Below are positions 61,501 to 64,000 of a stretch of DNA of 64,000 bases, piece after piece; the first letter of the stretch is position 1, and each line of letters opens with the position of its first letter. Under the pieces are notes generated by a model. The model saw only the letters and a program-made list of their open reading frames with translations, did no database searches and was not told where the DNA came from. A program made the translations under genes and the position numbers. This stretch comes from Apus apus (lineage: Eukaryota > Chordata > Aves > Apodiformes > Apodidae): positions 125,979,132 through 126,043,131 of the forward strand of contig NC_067282.1 in assembly GCF_020740795.1 (NCBI RefSeq). The letters run 5' to 3'.

Positions 61501-63329
61501 CCCTTCCCAAAAGGAGAAAGAAGTGTAACTGTTAACTGTTGAAATGAGAAGAGTTAGTAGTTTTAGTTCTCAAGAGGAAAATTACTGACAAAAGAGGTAT
61601 AAAACCCTTAAGAAAGAAAGAAAGAAGAATCAGAAGACAACTCAGCAAGAGGGATGATCACAATCCTCCAAAGAGCAGCATAGGTCAGTCTTCCTCCTCC
61701 TGCCTGGTGACTGACTTGCCTGGCCAGCAGGTACTCAGCAGATATCTTATGCTTATTGACTATATTCAAATGTAGCCAAGCGGTATGAGCCCAACCTCCT
61801 ACATGTATTAACAATACATTTTCTTCTGTGTTCTCTTGTCTATACACTGCTTGCAGATTCTCTGTGAGCATCACAGAATCATAAAATGATTTGCATTGGA
61901 AGGGTCTTTAAAAGGTACAACACCCCTACAAAGGGCAAGGACACCTTCCACTAGACTAGATTGCATCATAAGAGATGTCTGGACAGAAGTGACCCAGTGA
62001 GAGAGGTTTTCACAGGGAGTAACTTGAGTTCTTTGCTGCGTGAGTGGCTCATAAAGCAGACCACCATCAAAGCTGCCAGAAAAATGAGAGGTATTCTCCT
62101 GGTGGACCAGCTGTGTTGGTGTACTGGGATAAGAAGAACTTGGTCCTACATCACTCCTCATCTCTGCATGCAATAACAACCCAAAAAAAATGATGTCAGA
62201 AGATATATGGTGCTCAACTTCTGAATAAGTGACATCAGTATCATATGTTTGGTATGGAAGCAGGTACTTTTCTGTATCTCACCACAAATGACTTCAGCTC
62301 TACTGATCTCTTAACAATGAAGTGGCTCTGTAGCACGGGATAGCAAAGCTGAGACATTTCTGAGAACATACCATAGACGGTTGCAATAAAACCATGTAAA
62401 CAGAGTATACCTGAACTCCTTCAAGCTTGATTCTGCCTAGAAAGCCAGGTCCTACCCAGAATTTGAGGCTGTAGTGCCTGCTTAAGAGCCAAACCTCACT
62501 CAAACAGTCAGTGGCAAAACCTTACAGCTCCGTTCCTTATATATACTCACCTGCACATAAACACATCCGTTGCCTGTTGCCTGCACTGTGTACTTTCCTG
62601 GGACTGTCAGGAGAGATCCCTGATGCAGGACTAACTTGTTGTTCCTCTGGATGTGGAACTCCAATGGTAAAACCTCCTTGCCTTTCACTGTCACCTTTAC
62701 ATCTCTGATGTCCTGAGGAATCAGGGCTGCATACTGAGCCAGGGCCTGCAGGCTTACAACTGTGTCCTGCAGGCAGAGAGAGAATCACTTTACTGTGGAG
62801 TAGTGTGGTACAAAATCTGGCACACTAAGTCAAGCACTGCAGGGAGGACCACGCAACTCATGGTCCCGAGTCACACTCTTACACAGGCAGGGCCTATGCT
62901 GCTAAGTGTGCAGACAGCAGAATGGCTTCAGTTGTCTGGAAAGGCTGGCTTCTGAACCCTGGGGCTAGCAGTAATCCAAATCACACTACATGGAAAAAAA
63001 GTTTTTCAGTTTCATTCCCATTCCGAAGCAGTGCTCATATATGCCTGTCTGCAAAGGTTGGGTCTAGAGTGATATGCATATGAGAGACATACACATCACG
63101 CCAGGTACAGTAGCTCTCTCCTTCCTCCATAACTTTCCCCATCTTGTTACCTGTGTGGAAGCAAATCCTCCAAAGGCATTTCTTTGTCCACTGAGCCAGT
63201 GCACCAGCTTGCTCACTGAGGCTTCATTGAATGTCAAGTCCGGTTTGGAGACATGCGCCAGGAGTATGTAGGCTACTGTCTCAATCATAGAAGAAGATTC
63301 TTCACTACTGGAGTGTGATGTCAGGCGCT
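58568..63329 (-). CDS. Second alpha-2-macroglobulin family gene, 3' exons (5' part beyond window)
   Basis: Secreted protease inhibitor. Exons on the minus strand, 5' to 3': 63329-63151, 62766-62551, 61204-61083, 60327-60237, 59710-59642, 59396-59294 and 58609-58568, all GT-AG and in phase; a short terminal exon is not located. The first encodes the end of the thioester-containing domain ([23 protein letters not shown]) and the second [15 protein letters not shown] to GCVYVQ. The rest is the receptor-binding domain ([42 protein letters not shown]). The LRP1-contact lysine pair of human A2M (K-x3-K in PLKPTVK) is kept as PLKTSVK. Exon lengths 91, 69, 103 and 42 bp match A2M as I recall. Position and strand next to PHC1 match human A2ML1, but residues do not separate A2ML1 from ovostatin or A2M. 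The acceptor could also be three bases upstream (63332). Confidence 0.92.
61870..61985 (-). repeat. CR1-type 3' tail fragment in an A2M-family intron
   Basis: Minus-oriented end of a CR1: plus strand 'cacagaatcataaaatgatt', 'ttggaagggtctttaaaagg' and 'ggacaccttccactagacta' are the complements of its 3' UTR. Only about 115 bp remain. Confidence 0.75.
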
Positions 63330-63332
63330 CTG

Positions 63333-64000
63333 CTGAGGGGGGGAGAAAAATTTTAAAGAGATGAACAGTAGATCCCTATGAACATCAGTTTTCTGTACAC
63401 CATCAGAAATTCTTGTGCTTTTCTGGGGAACCTCTTAGTCTAGTCTTATTCAGCTCTGTTTTTTCAAAGTTATGTATCCAAACATTTTTGTTGTTTCTGC
63501 ATTTGCCTAGGATAGTCTAACAGGGCTCCCTGTGCTTAGAAGATATAGGACTCGTTTCCCATCAGTTGTATATATTGTAAAAGAATTGGCCACTCTTTGA
63601 GAGAGAATTGCTAGCTAGAGCTGGGCTCCTACCTATGGCCCAAGCTCACAGGCACTGAATACATCTGAATGTGGTTGAATGTTTTGCAGTGATGACAGTA
63701 GGAGGCTAACCAAAATTCAGCTAAGAATTTAGCTTAATTGTGCCATTGTAGACATCTGCGATTGTACAAGTGTGAAAACCTCAAATTCCTTTAAATTCAA
63801 AGTCCGTTTTTGGATCAAAACTTCACTTTTGAAATAAGAATCACAAAATCACTTGTTTGTATAAAACCATCATTAAGACTTTAGAATTTAACTGAGTGGC
63901 TCTATGGACTTGTATTACTTCATTGCATTGAAGGTGTTTGCATGAGAGGTTTACAATTTTTTATTTCCAAAGTGACATAACCAGAAAATTTCTTTCATTA
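63333..64000. other. Intron of the right A2M-family gene
   Basis: No exon with family similarity is visible between the acceptor near 63330 and the window end. The next upstream exon (thioester region) lies outside. Confidence 0.6.

Overview
The window is vertebrate nuclear DNA, almost certainly avian. It carries at least thirteen CR1 LINE fragments with the typical short repeated 3' tails, avian-type endogenous-retrovirus LTRs, GT-AG split exons, and two CpG islands. Nothing bacterial or plasmid-like is present: no operons, CRISPR arrays or prokaryotic promoters. I found no undescribed defence or signalling system. The interest lies in locus architecture, repeats and one receptor substitution.

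Layout. (1) 1-7133, minus strand: the first eight coding exons of a secreted alpha-2-macroglobulin (A2M)-family antiprotease, with signal peptide, start codon and TATA box; the rest lies beyond base 1. (2) 7.2-19.3 kb: intergenic, with three CR1 fragments and no recognisable gene. (3) 19.4-20.5 kb: CpG island and presumed M6PR promoter. 21192-23610, plus strand: complete six-exon coding sequence of the cation-dependent mannose-6-phosphate receptor (M6PR, 278 aa). (4) 25.4-27.6 kb: tail-to-tail 3' UTR zone of M6PR and PHC1. (5) 27575-42951, minus strand: complete fourteen-exon coding sequence of polyhomeotic homolog 1 (PHC1, 987 aa), with a non-coding exon ending at a good donor in the CpG island at 47.1-48.2 kb. 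(6) 48.3-58.5 kb: repeat-rich intergenic DNA with CR1 copies and an apparently complete 756-bp solo LTR with 5-bp target-site duplications. (7) 58568-63329, minus strand: the last exons (end of thioester domain plus receptor-binding domain) of a second A2M-family gene whose 5' part lies beyond base 64000.

The order A2M-family / M6PR / PHC1 / A2M-family resembles human 12p13.31 as I remember it (A2ML1-PHC1-M6PR-KLRG1-A2M), without a recognisable KLRG1 and with the A2M-side gene inverted. The genes are neighbours by ancestry rather than by shared function: two extracellular protease traps, a lysosomal-enzyme sorting receptor, and a PRC1 Polycomb subunit.

Main second-look items: a 640-bp near-identical inverted duplication flanking the PHC1 promoter and first exon; a 12-unit GGGGCC hexanucleotide tract in the PHC1 CpG island; and loss in M6PR of the aspartate that coordinates the divalent cation in mammalian receptors.
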